The notes: generated by a model from the sequence alone, not told the origin. 64,000 nucleotides of DNA from Hypericum androsaemum (GCA_963995505.1 OZ023198.1:13383141-13447140); one strand, 5' to 3'; counted from the stretch's first letter, positions 33,304-44,905 are shown. Numbers and translations: made by a program.

Positions 33304-33530
33304 ATGATCGGGACGGCGATCATGGAAGAAGTCGTCTCTCTGAACAGCAGCACCATATCGCCGGTCCCCGGAGGCGGAGGAGCGCCGCCTCACCCGGGGA
33401 AGGAGCAGCAGGCTGCCGGCGTGGGTATCCTGCTGCAGATCATGATGCTCGTCCTCTCCTTCGTCCTCGGCCACGTCCTCCGCCGCCACCGCTTCTACTA
33501 CCTCCCCGAAGCCAGCGCTCCCTCCTCATT
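33304..33530 (+). pseudogene. Duplicate first exon of the NHX5/6-like gene
   Basis: Encodes the same start as the functional exon ([19 protein letters not shown] through [17 protein letters not shown]). One T is missing in the GCGCTTCCC run, and homology stops before the ATCG/GTCCG donor, so the frame runs out into unrelated sequence with a stop at 33661. There is no donor to join exon 2 at 35367. Its promoter copy is disrupted by the Copia element. If transcribed it could give only a short N-terminal product with one membrane segment. Confidence 0.9.
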
Positions 33531-33734
33531 CGCTCTTTTATTTAGTCCTTTTTTCGGGTTTTTTCCATCAGCTTTTTCGTTGATTATTTGGTCCGAAAGA
33601 AATGACCCATATGCTGTTTCGACTTTGATTATTGCTGGATTGGTCGATTTTATGTGGTTCTGATGATTTTGTATTTAAAGATTGAGACTTTATGTTGGTG
33701 TTTGGTTGTTGTTTGAACTTAGTGCTTAAAATTC

Positions 33735-34085
33735 TAGCAAAAATTCATAGATGAATGATACCAATATTAAAGTAGAATGACACCAATATCCTAGAACGAT
33801 GATACCAATATTCGAGAAGAATGAAACCAATACATTCAAATGGTATATATTTTCGCTTATAATGGGATACCAATATTGGAGAAGATGAAAACCGATATCA
33901 CTGTGGAATGAAACCAATATCATAATAGGATGAAACCAATGTCATAATAGAATGAAATCAATAACATAGAAGATGGAAACCAATGTCATAGTAGAATGAA
34001 ACCAATATCATAGTAGAATGAAACCAATAGCATAGAAAATGGAAACCAATATTCGAAAAAATGGAAACCAATATTCCCATACTTG
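33735..34085 (+). repeat. Minisatellite, ATGAAACCAATATCATA units
   Basis: About 15 imperfect units of 20-24 bp with the core GAAACCAATATCATAGTAGAAT. It ends at a GGGGATTACCCATGTCCCC palindrome-like end near 34157-34178, immediately before the start of the second promoter copy. A related array is at 52480-52690. Confidence 0.85.
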
Positions 34086-34184
34086 TATTTATTGCTGATA
34101 TTTTTTTTAATTATTTTAATTATTGTATTTCCAATATTGCCCCTGTCCCTTTCAGTGGGGATTACCCATGTCCCCACTTTGAAC

Positions 34185-35052
34185 CCGGTTCTTCTCCTGC
34201 TATATACAAATACAACATCATGTTCTATGTTCGTTAATTTTCACGGAGGGCAATAATGTTCGATCTGGTAGTATAAACCTAAGAAGTGATAAAGATTTGA
34301 ATTAATGATACCTTCAAAAAAAGATTTGAATTAATGATAAATTTAATAAAATCCGAGAAAGACAAAGATAATTTGAAATGTTCTATGTTACGATTGTATT
34401 AATCAATTTCGAATCAAGTGATTAGATGAACTAGTTTTTAATATGTATATGCCTATAAGTAGTGTCCAAATATCTTGCCATTTAATAACAAGTACATATA
34501 TCAATTAATGAGTGTTATTTAATTTAACAAAAAAATTTGAGTTTAAATTTTGAGAATATAATATTATTAATTTTTTTTGACATGTTTGAAATTTTCACCG
34601 ATTCAATTTTGGTTTAATTGAGACGGTTAGAACTTGGAATACCAAGTGATGTAGTAAAAATATCAACGGTTTGACCAAAACTGAGTTGTTAACGAAACGA
34701 ATGGGCTAAACGGCGATGGCCCTCCTTTCCTAAAAAGACCTGAGCCTGGCCCGTAAAAAGAGCTGACCGGGCAAGACGACGTCACTTCAATCGCCAGCTT
34801 TCTTCCTGGACGAAGAAAGAGAATCCACCCAACCAACGAACGAACGAACGAACGAGGAAAGAAGAGAGAGATGGTTGAAAGTGGAAACTAACTGGCGTGG
34901 AGTTGCCCAAGTCCAAACTAGAACCCCCGCTAGCTTCAAAACTGCGTCGTTTCTCGAAGCCGATGATCGCTTCCTCTCTAGAATAACTGAACAACATAAA
35001 CAAGAAGAAGAAGAAGAAGAAGATAGAGAGAGATCGGCGCAGGCGAGGAGAG
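34185..35052 (+). promoter_or_regulatory. Promoter and 5' leader of the NHX5/6-like gene
   Basis: The downstream, uninterrupted copy of the duplicated block, leading directly into the functional first exon. It contains a GACGACGTCACTTCA element (ACGT core) near 34776, a GAAC(GAAC)n tract near 34837-34853, and the six-codon uORF at 34871-34891. The core promoter was not located. Confidence 0.55.
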
Positions 35053-38000
35053 ATGATCGGGACAGCGATCATGGAAGAAGTCGTTTCTCTGAACAGCAGC
35101 ACCATATCGCCGGTCCCCGGAGGCGGAGGAGCGCCGCCTCACCCGGGGAAGGAGCAGCAGGCTGCCGGCGTGGGTATCCTGCTGCAGATCATGATGCTCG
35201 TCCTCTCCTTCGTCCTCGGCCACGTCCTCCGCCGCCACCGCTTCTACTACCTCCCCGAAGCCAGCGCTTCCCTCCTCATCGGTCCGTTTCCCCCTCGCCT
35301 CGCCTCGCCTCTTCTTATTCTTCTTCTTGCTTTCCATCTCTAAATTATTGCCTGTTCTTTTTTTAGGTTTGATTGTCGGCGGACTAGCTAATATCTCCGA
35401 TACCGAGACCAGCATCAGGTGCTTGAGAATAACTTATTCTAGGGTTTACCAATTGTGATTCTAGGGTTTCGGAACATTGACTAATTTTGTTGTTGGTGTA
35501 GGACATGGTTCAACTTCCACGAGGAGTTTTTCTTCCTGTTCCTGCTGCCTCCCATTATATTATATCCTCGCTTGTTCTTTTCAATTTTGTTTCGTTTTAT
35601 TTTCGTTGGGAAAACATCGGTTTGATTTGATCATCCTTGACTTGAAGCCCTTCTACTCAATCGGGGTTCAGTCTGTCACCTGTGAGTTCAGCTACAGCCA
35701 CTCTACTTGAGTAGCAATATAGCTCTTTCTGGATGATTTTTTTGACTGGCCTTGTTTACGTGTTGCTCACAGAAACCTTTTTTCTCTAACTTCGGAGCAA
35801 TTGTTACATTTGCTATATTCGGGACCTTGATTTCCTCCGTTGTTACTGGTTTGCTAGTGTAAGTGTTCTCTGGGATATCCTTGGTCTCTTGTTGTGCTCA
35901 TTGGAGTGTGTTTGATCTAGTCAGTCATTGGTGCAGTTACCTCGGTGGTCTTGTCTACCTCATGTATAGACTTCCCTTTGTGGAGTGCCTCATGTTTGGT
36001 GCCCTCATATCCGCCACGGATCCTGTCACCGTTTTATCAATATTCCAGGTTCCCCTTTATCTCATGGGACTTTTAAGTGTCGTGGAATTTCATTTGAAGC
36101 TCGTTTGATAATTTCTTTTTCTGGGAACATCAGATCTTTTTTGCAAAATGAAGGTACAAATTGGTTGTGTTTCAGTCTCAATCGATGACCAGCAATTCCT
36201 TTATTTTCTATATTTCTGGGGAGAGGCCTTTTGCTTACTTAGGGAACCTGTATAGTATCCATCATGAGGGTGGAATAGTCGTCTATCGTACTTGCTGTCG
36301 CTACCCATGTCAATTTTGATGTTAACGATGAATTTCTTGTAGGAACTTGGCACAGACACAAATTTGTATGCTTTAGTGTTTGGTGAATCTGTCTTGAATG
36401 ATGCGGTGAGTGTTTAATTGTCATCAAATTTGTTACGTTGGTCCTTTTTGTGCTCGACCAATCTCGCATCACAAGATTAACCTGTCTTATACTTTCTTCC
36501 ATTCTTTTTTGACTTGCAGATGGCAATATCCTTGTACAGGTTTGTATGGATAGCGCCTTTGGTTGTAGTGATTATGAGGTAATTTTAAATTAAAATTATC
36601 CCATGTTTAAATTTATTTTCCCATTGCAGGACAATGTCTTTGGTGAAAAGCCATGCGTCATCAGACCAGAATTTCTTTATGGTGGTTGTCCGATTTCTGG
36701 AAACTTTTGTAGGGTCGATGTCTTCTGGTGATTATTCAAAATCTCTCATTTTATTCATTTTCTTTCTTCTATTTCTACTTGAATTTTGCTTAATGGATCA
36801 TTCAATTAGCGGGCATCGTATTGGTTCTATCTTGCCAACCATCTACTCCACTGACTTTTCATGGCTTGTTGTCTAGCATGATTGCTTTCCATGAAAGTGA
36901 AACTGGAGTTAGGATGTACCTATAGTATTACCACTTTTTGGAGGAAGATTATTATGTTGAGAAGTACCTTCTTTGCTAGCTCTTTGATGGTATGATGAAG
37001 TTGAGTGATGGTTCTTTAATGTGAAATTTTGATTGTGCATACTTAAACTTTTTCAGTTGGCACTTTTAACTGTAAATCTTCTCCTGTTGGGCCTGAGAAT
37101 TACAAAGATATTATAAAAGATGATATTTTTCTATATGGTGTCGGCTTTGGTTGGAGATTAGTTGTGGACATTGCCAAATTTCCATATTAAGTAGCCTTCT
37201 ATCATTTAGCAAAAAAGAAAGTAGCATTTATCCTGTCTTCAAATGAATGATGATTCTTTATATGCTCTTCTGCAGGTGTAGCAGTGGGGTTTATTTCTTC
37301 TCTTATATCCTTTTTATGCATCTTTTTAAATTAACGTCTGTATTGCATACCATACCTTGTTGATTTCCCAGTGGTTGTTCAGTCCTTAACACCGAGAACC
37401 TTTTCAAGTATGCTGGTTTGGATATTGACAAGTGAGTTGAAGCCACTTTTATTTCTTTCTGTGAACATTGAAGAGTTGTGAGCCCATTGAAGGTTTTGCT
37501 TACAGCTTAATTTGCTCTTCTTTATTCAGTCTTCAGAACCTGGAGTGCTGCCTCTTTGTTCTTTTCCCGTATTTCTCGTATGATATCACCTGCCCTCACT
37601 CTCTTCCACAGAATCTGTCATTTTTCTCGATAGCTTTTTCTTGCTACTAATATCATGCCATTGCTCAAGGTACATGCTTGCAGAAGGTCTAGGACTTTCT
37701 GGCATTGTCTCGATATTGTTCACTGGAATGGTTAGTTGATGATTCTTAGTTTCAACACATAATAAATTGTAAATATTGGACTGCTGACGTGCAAGTTCTG
37801 TTGTACAGGTCATGAAGCACTACACGTACTCAAATCTTTCAGAAAATTCTCAACGATTTGTTTCAGGATTTTTCCATCTCATATCGTCACTAGCTGAGAC
37901 CTTTATGTAAGGGACATTTTACCATCCTCATCCTTGTCCAATCTGGTAATTGTATATGATATTTCAATCTGGCATGGCATTGACTTGTTTGCATAAACTG

Positions 38001-39930
38001 CAGATTCATTTACATGGGGTTTGACATTGCTATGGAACAACACAGCTGGTCTCATGTTGGATTTATCTTTTTCTCGATTGTATCCTTATACAGTTCTTAA
38101 AGGCTGCAATCCTTCTTTAACTTTGGCCATTATTTTTTTTATTCCTTAACGACGTTATGGCTGATCTCAGATATTCATTGTTGTAGCAAGGTATGCCTCT
38201 TCTTTCTTCGTATTCTAGATTGCTTGATGTTACACTGACCAGTCCCACTCTCTTCTGTTCTGAGCTTTACAAGCACTCACGCTTCACATTGTTCTTGGTC
38301 ATTCGGGTGCCAGATATTAATTTTAATTTTTCCCTTCATATCTTGCATTTGGTCACCAGCTATTTGTGTCTGCTCTATTCTCTATTTTTTTAATTTTAGC
38401 CGTTCAATTGGTTGATGCAGGGCAGCAAATATCTTTTCTTGTGCATATTTGGTCAATTTGGCCCGACCTGCTCACCGCAAAATACCTCCAAACCATCAGA
38501 AAGCTCTTTGGTACAGTGGTATGTTGACATCCTAATCCTCTGGTTTAATACTTAATTGTGGCAATGTTCTCGTGACAATTTTATCTTTGGACTAGGTCTT
38601 CGAGGAGCTATGGCCTTTGCCCTTGCTTTACAGTCTGTTCATGATCTTCCGGATGGGCATGGCCAGACCATATTCACTGCGACCACTGCTATAGTAGTAC
38701 TCACGGTAGGCAACTAATTCTTCAGGTTAAATACTCCAAGAAGTGTCGAGTAAATATAGTTGGAATTGCTTTGCTTGTAATTTTCATATTTATGTTTCAA
38801 ACTCTAGACTGCATGTTATGGAGGAACTGGATCCTTCATAGGGTTAAAGGATGGTACTACATGATACTACTGACAGGAAAAAATTACCATGCTCTGACAC
38901 AGAGGAGCTTTGCCACTTTGAGTTGCTCACTGTGCTCCGCTGTTTTCAGCTTAATCGTTTGATAGTTCTGTCTATTGTCCCAGGAACCTGATTCGTCCAA
39001 TTTTGCATCTCACAATGATTCAGGTGCTGTTGATTGGGGGCTCAACTGGTACCATGCTTGGAGCTTTGCAGGTTGTTGGTGAAAACCCTAGTAGTCCTCC
39101 AGTGGATGTAAGTATTAGCCGAACCAATAATGCATTAATCATGAATTGAATTCTGGTAGAGGAGTTAGTTCTAGTGTTGCACTATCTTTGGCACTTGAAC
39201 TGGCATTTGTTTTTGAAATTGGTTGAGATGATGAAGAAGCTAGACAGGTCACCTAAATAGTGACTTTGATGTGTTTCCAGAGTTTTGAGGATATCAATGG
39301 GTATATTGCTCCCCCCTACGATGAAGAGTCATCTTCAGGCAACAGGTTGAAGATGAAACTTAAGGAGTTCCACAAGAGGTAAAATCTGAAGTGCCTGCTC
39401 CTCACTTGGTAATAACTGTTCCAAAACCTGACTAGTTTTCGTGCTCGACTTCTCTGCAGTGCTGCATCATTCTCTGCATTAGATAAGAATTTCCTAACTC
39501 CATTCTTCACAAGTCAAAATGGAGATGAAGGAGAAGAGTTTGGTAAGTTGAGTTGCTACTCAGCTCAAATGCGTCTAAATTTTGATTTTTCTGCATAATT
39601 TTTTCAGCACTTGCATACCATTGTTTTGAAATTTTATCGACCCATCTCCTAATGAAAGCTTCGTCATTATCTAATTTTGGCTCTGCGTGATTACTACGTC
39701 ATCTACACTAGAATATATCTCGAGATTTTTGTCTTGGAATTTGTTTAAGTGGCTTTCTCGGGGTGATAGGATGGTGCAAGACTGATATGACCTAGTCATT
39801 TTGCTTCTGCGTTGCTTGAACATTGTTCTAACCTGTTTCCTTGACTCTGCATTACTTGATTCTAATCTGGAACTCAGCGGATGATCCAAGGTCCAGTTCA
39901 AGTAGAACCGAATTTTCTGGTCGTCACTAG
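35053..39930 (+). CDS. NHX6: Endosomal Na+(K+)/H+ exchanger, NHX5/NHX6 type
   Basis: 22 coding exons, 544 codons: 35053-35281, 35367-35418, 35502-35561, 35657-35681, 35773-35858, 35937-36048, 36343-36405, 36520-36539, 36630-36727, 37276-37304, 37400-37431, 37530-37577, 37670-37730, 37809-37906, 38004-38079, 38171-38190, 38421-38518, 38596-38705, 39024-39107, 39281-39378, 39460-39542, 39878-39930. The exon sum is in frame, and Arabidopsis NHX5/6 are of similar length. Motifs: [12 protein letters not shown] (amiloride-site region), [36 protein letters not shown]. The family exchanges Na+ or K+ for H+ in Golgi, TGN and prevacuolar membranes and sets lumenal pH for protein sorting. Introns 3 and 10 have AT-AC ends and intron 15 GTATCC/AG, all with U12-type branch sites. 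NHX5 versus NHX6 is not settled. Confidence 0.93.
35562..35656 (+). other. U12-type AT-AC intron 3 of NHX6
   Basis: Donor ATATCCTCG, acceptor ...TTCTAC, branch-site match TCCTTGAC at 35634-35641, about 15 bases before the acceptor. Splicing here restores [13 protein letters not shown], which no GT-AG alternative does, and exposes a 25-nt exon. Confidence 0.9.
37305..37399 (+). other. U12-type AT-AC intron 10 of NHX6
   Basis: Donor ATATCCTTT (perfect U12 consensus), branch site TCCTTAAC at 37383-37390 (perfect), acceptor AC at 37398-37399. It joins GFISSL to [10 protein letters not shown]. Confidence 0.93.
38080..38170 (+). other. Likely U12-type GT-AG intron 15 of NHX6
   Basis: Donor GTATCCTTA, branch-site match TCCTTAAC at 38143-38150, acceptor CAG at 38168-38170. 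The branch-to-acceptor distance is about 21 bases, slightly long. It joins IFFSI to IFIVVAR; the next exon is only 20 nt. Confidence 0.85.
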
Positions 39931-40440
39931 ATGCAGCATCAGCCGGAGACATCCGCTATAGCAATTGGATTAATTTGGTAGATAGTCGACTGACGGCCTG
40001 CAGCACACGGCACTGTAGGACCAGTTGCATGGATAGTCAGTCCGAGGGAGTTTCTGCACATAGTTACCGCAACTCTACGCTTTTCTGCACTGGAAGATAC
40101 AGTAAAAAGATCGAAGATATCAGCTTCAGAGATACTGATAAATACCACCACCAGCCTTGCATATATATTCTTCATTCGGGAAATGTAATACTATTTGATT
40201 CCTGATTAGAAATGAACTAGCATTTAGACAGATGCCAAATCGAGGATTGTTTGATTTCACTGTCCAACTGATAAAAAACTAAAAAAGTTACATACAATGT
40301 TAAGCTTATTTCTGGTCTATGAGAAATTGTTTAATTTGTTGGATTTATTGCGTATTTGGTTGGCTAAAAAGATAGAGGAATGAAGGCCCTGTCTAATTTC
40401 TATCATCAACTTTAGAAATAAAGTTCATTTAACTCCCTCT

Positions 40441-41116
40441 ACCAACGTTGTCAAAATCAGGATTCCACTGAGGATCGTTTGGATATAGAAAAATCGTAGA
40501 TTGGAGGACCGTAACACGGATTGCAAGATCTCACAAAATAGATGAAATTATAGAAATAACTAAGAAAAATAAACTTAACATAATTTTATTAATTTAATCA
40601 TAAGTCTAGCGGCACAAGGCATTGTAAATATTTAGAAGGTCCAGTGTTCAAACTGGCATTGTTATAGGTGTAAAATTTACCTTTGAAAAAAAATCATAAG
40701 TCATACACTCATTGTCTCAAACATCATCTAAAGACATAATTTTCTCAAACATCATATAAAAAACTTTAATTCAATAAAGCATTCAAGTCAAAGACCTTAT
40801 ATTTATAGTGCATACTATTAGGGTTAGAGTTACACTGATTTAAACTATTAAGAAAATATCATATATCTTTAAAATAATCAGGAAACTTTTAGGAAACACC
40901 AAATATAATATAAAAAAAGAAATACAAAAAATATTCACTAAATCTCTCGCGGGAGGAAATTAGTTGAAAAAATTCTTGCGATCTTACGATTATACTCGGC
41001 GATCCCACCGATCTGTTGAACATTAAGATCTTGCATGGGATCTAGCACAGTGGAACAATGACGACTCATAAAATCGTGTGATCTTACGATTATAATCGCA
41101 ATGCTGACAACCTTAC
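40441..41116 (-). mobile_element. Second copy of the hAT-like TIR element
   Basis: Ends AACGTTGTCAAAATC and (reverse complement) AAGGTTGTCAGCAT, with CCCTCTACC before and ACCCTCTACT after the element, i.e. an approximately 8-9 bp target duplication. Collinear with 26521-27292, but lacking the acidic ORF segment and carrying a SINE. The NHX6 3'-end duplicate near 6000 lacks this element. Confidence 0.78.
40607..40691 (+). mobile_element. Short SINE nested in the hAT-like element
   Basis: An 85-bp insert flanked by AATCATAAGTC at 40596-40606 and 40692-40702. It begins TAGCGGCACAAGGC, has a box-B-like GTGTTCAAACTGG and ends in an A run. The sibling element at 26521 has the uninterrupted site (about 26678). 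tRNA-derived SINEs have this layout; a full box A is not obvious. Confidence 0.7.
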
Positions 41117-41119
41117 CCT

Positions 41120-41340
41120 CTACTTGTACTAAAAGGACAATTAGCACCTCGTACTCTAAATTGATTCAAATAGCACCTCGTACTTTAAAAAATAGGACAA
41201 TTAGAACCTCCAAACCAACTTTTTAGTGACCCGCTACACATCCGCATCCATGTGGCATCCAAATGGCGTCCACATCAATAAAAAGTTAACACGTCATCAT
41301 GTTGTCAATAACCATAAAAAGTTAACACGTCATCATGTTA
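41120..41340. repeat. AT-rich repeat remnant
   Basis: Contains AGCACCTCGTACT twice (about 41142 and 41173) and a direct repeat with core AAAAAGTTAACACGTCATCA at about 41279 and 41316. Looks like the edge of an unclassified MITE. Confidence 0.45.
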
Positions 41341-41344
41341 AAAT

Positions 41345-41880
41345 TCCTCGATTTCGGCTGGCTAATGGTAGCGTGAATTATGGTCGTGAGGAATGTCGAA
41401 AGTGAGATAGGTCATAGACAGAATAATTGAGCAACGCCGGATAGGCTAAACCACATGAGATGTTTTTGGCTTTTGATAGGCACCTTTGTCAATGTCCTTT
41501 CTTCTTTCCCTTGATCACTGAACATAACCATGTGCACTAATGCGGTTTTACCAAGTACTAAAGTGGCAGGAGTACTATATCGCCTCCCTACATAAAAACT
41601 AGTAGGGATTTCGATTAATGGAGATCGGATTTCGTTAAGATTATCACATAGTATATTTAATGAGTGTTTAAAAATTTATTGATTTATTGTCTTTTCTTTC
41701 ACATAAACATTATTTGAAGAAACGTGTTGGTAGGTATTGAATTAGATATTGAGATACTGAGAGATTTACTTCCCCATGATACTCCTCTTAAGAAAAAAGA
41801 GAGTACCATGAGATTAACAATATGTTTGAAAGTACAAATATAGTTATATAGTGAATGCCAAGTAGCAAAGGTCATTGCTT
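41345..41880. repeat. Second copy of the NLR 3' flank
   Basis: Matches 6115-6830 and 47640-48170 (GAGCAACGCCGG, CTTGATCAC, CGCCTCCCTAC, TAGTAGGGATTTC). Here it lies directly 3' of the truncated NLR at 41900. Confidence 0.65.
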
Positions 41881-41899
41881 GGAATTAGAGCACCACGAA

Positions 41900-44800
41900 T
41901 TACAAATTGATTTTACAGAGTTTTAATTGCAACAAGAATGAGGGAAGTAGAGAAATAAGAGAAACAAAATGGACTTGGGCGAATAAGTAAGTTTCCCATT
42001 GGTACTTTTCTGCTAGCAGAGGGCAGGCGTAAATATGAAGAAGTTCAAGGGAAGAAGGGAAGCCCTCTCTTTGAATGGACTTGAGCCTTGGGCACCGCCT
42101 TAGCTCAACCACCCCGAGAGAGGAGGGGAGTGCCTCTTCTTCTGTTATGGATTCAATGTCGTAACAATCACTTATAAGCAGCTCTTCAAGGCAAGGAAGG
42201 CGTTGAAGACCCCACCCATGTAGTGATTTCATTTTCAGTCTAGCTACTCTAAGATAGGTGATAGTAGAGGGGAGCGCCACTTCTTCTGAGATCTCATCAC
42301 ACTTCACTATAGTCAAGCTTGTGAGGGAGGTGAGTCGGTGGATAAGGCTTAATGACTTGAGATTTGGGAGTTCCCAGATTACAAGAGTGGTAAGAGATTG
42401 AGGCAATAGTCCCTCTTCTTCTTCTGTTAGCAGCTTCTCAAGACTATCGCAACCTCCAATCTCAAGTGTTTGCAGACTTGTGAGGTACCGAAGCCCCTTA
42501 TCGTCTAGGCTTTTCAAACCGTCAAGGCCTCTCATTTTAAGAGTGGCGAGTGTGGGAGGCAACAGCATTGCCTCAGGGAAGGATTCAATTTCATCAAAAA
42601 CATGAAAACGAACTGCCAGAGATGGCAGTGCTTGTAAGTTCCACTGCTTCCTCCCCTCCATCAGCTTCTTGCATTCCCAAATATCAAGTGATTCTAATTT
42701 ATAAGGCAAACCCCCTTCCGGAAACGACTCCAGCTCAGGGCAACTCCACAACCTCAAATCCACAAGACAAGGTAGAACTGACTTCATTTGCGCTGGCAAT
42801 GACTTGAGATTTTCTAGACCTTCTAACTCTAGCTTGGTCAGAGTTGGAGAAGCTAACTCACACTTGGGAAAACAGACCACTTTCGAGCAGTTACCGATGC
42901 CAAGGGAATCAAGACACTTAAAGTTCTCAAGAACCCCTTCCAAAGAGCTACATGATTTAGTACGCTCATATCCAGATCCCAAATCAACGTCATCAATATT
43001 AAGTTGTTTCAGATCAGCAATACTCGCGCCCAAAAGTTGTTGAATGTCTCCCACCACTTCGATCAAAGGATGAATTGTACAAGCTGCGAAGTTGAAGACC
43101 AGAATTCTGATTCCACCTCAAGAACGGCTCGAGCCCTTGGAAATGGAGCCACGAGTTGGTCACATCTTTTGATCCGAAGCTCCTTGAGAGAAGGTAGTTC
43201 GCCAGGCAAGGCTCTTGCAAGTTTGGGGCACTCTGATAGGTACAGCTTTTAAAGACTAGGAAAAGCACCATCACGTTGCTCCCATGATATCCACTCGCCC
43301 ATTCCTTCAAAATGTGGAATTTCAAGGGATTTGAATGGCGGCTTATCTTCTGCAGACAGGGGACTACCATAGAAACTAGGACCAACAAACACAATGCCAT
43401 TGCATTCAGAAATATAGAGTTGTTTAAGCGACTCCACATGTCCAAGCGGTGGCATTTCATAGCAATTTTTGCATCTTTTAATTTTCAAAGAAACCAGATT
43501 CGAGAATGAGCAGTGACCAACCCAATCTAAAAACTTGGCACTCCTGTAACCCCTAACAGTAAGATGCTCTAGCGTACAAGGAGGTTCTAGTCCTTCCAGT
43601 ACTTTTAGGTCATGCTGTGAATCATCTGCGTCATCACCTTCCCATCTCAACTTCAAATCTCTGAGATTCTTCTTCCATTTTAAATTGCTCCCTGTAGCAA
43701 CTTGGGCATTCACAACATTTTGAAGGTTCCGAATACAGAGTTTCCCCTTCAACTTTGAGAGTTCTTTCAATTCTTCGATGGAACTGCAAGAACTCCCTTC
43801 CCCAGCAAAGAAATCTATCAACTTCTGAAGCCTTGTCTGATTGCCCAGCTTTGGAGGCATCTCTTCCAACTTTGTCCCACTAATGTCAAGAAAGCATAGG
43901 TTGACAAGATTGCACAGAATGGTTGGCAATTTCTTGATAGGTGTTCCAGCAAGATTCAAGAAGTGCAAGCACATCAAGTCAACAATTGAATCAGGTACCT
44001 CCTCTAGGTTCTTGCAATCTTCTAGCAACAAAGTCTCTAGGTTATAAAGTTTACTAACAGCATCAGGCAATCTTCTTATGCTCGTTCTAGAAAGATCCAA
44101 ATACCGCAAGAGCTTCAAGTTTCCAACAAATTCAGGAATCTCCTTTAGTTTCTTCCAATCTTCTAGCAACATAGTCTCCAAATTCCACAATTTGCAAACA
44201 GCTTCAGGCAGTTTTTTTATGCTTGTCCTAGAAAGATCCAGATACCGCAAGAGCTTCAAGTTCCCAATAGACTCAGGAATCTCCTTTATGTTGACGTAGT
44301 TGGAGAGAGACAGTATCTGAAGACGTTTAGATGCCTCAAGTAAATGCTTGATGAAATCACTAGCCATATGTTGATCACTGCACCATCTAGATGGATGTAT
44401 AGGTATAAATGACCGCAGAGACTTACTCTGATAAATGCCTTCAAATTTTTGCAAGGTATTATATGTAGCTCATAGATAAGACAAATGACGAGTCTTTTCT
44501 GACAGCAACCATGCATTATCATTTTCCAGTCGGTGATAAAAATATCCAGCTACTGATTTAGCTAGATTATGAATGAGATCAAGCATGACAAAGCGCCAGG
44601 AATTCGCACTTGATCTTTGGAAGAATGATCTCGAAAAGAGAGCTTCAAAGCAATCAGCCCCAATTTCTTCCATCAGCCTTTGTTCTTGATGAGAATCTAA
44701 AAGATCTTCCGCCATCCACAATCTGACCAATTCATCAATTTCGAATTCATAGTCCTTTGGAAATAATGCACAATAAGCAAAGCATCTTTTGAGACTTGAT

Positions 44801-44905
44801 GAAAGATATTGATAGCTCAACCTTAATGCAGGAAGGATGTTGTGATTTTCCATATGCCATATATCGCTTATCAATATCCGCTCCCATTCAGTTGCATTCC
44901 TTCTT
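41900..44905 (-). pseudogene. RPP13-like CC-NBS-LRR, decayed copy
   Basis: Closely related to the NLR at 48316-51611. Homology begins at TEWERILISDIW (end of the NB-ARC) and runs through LPALRLSYQYLSSSLKRCFAYCALFP (MHD-side ARC2 region) and many leucine-rich repeats. Lesions: no CC domain or P-loop at all; a TGA at 44470-44472 (after RHLSYL); a TAA at 43249-43251 (GAFPSL*, Gln codon in the sister); a frame change near 43070-43090; and a roughly 65-bp deletion at about 41990 that removes the normal C-terminus, so the last frame ends in unrelated residues. Such proteins are cytosolic immune receptors; this copy cannot be one. Its 5' edge abuts the TIR element carrying RING-gene fragments. Confidence 0.9.

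Larger units (their letters stand above)
28622..33525 (+). repeat. NHX6 promoter plus exon 1, upstream duplicate (split by a Copia element)
   Basis: 28622-29322 plus 33126-33525 together match 34185-35278 almost base for base (CGGTTCTTCTCCTGCTATAT, GAACTTGGAATACCAAGTG, GACGACGTCACTTCAATCG, CGAACGAACGAACGA). The Copia element at 29323-33125 interrupts this copy. Homology ends inside exon 1 just before the splice donor. The low divergence implies a recent tandem duplication. Confidence 0.92.

Noticed and set aside
33304..33663. Outer first exon as a functional short gene
   Set aside because: No donor, frame lost by one base, and the tail is unrelated sequence.
42550..44299. Several plus-strand frames opposite the NLR leucine-rich repeats (also 48632-50575)
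   Set aside because: Mirror frames of LRR coding sequence on the other strand.
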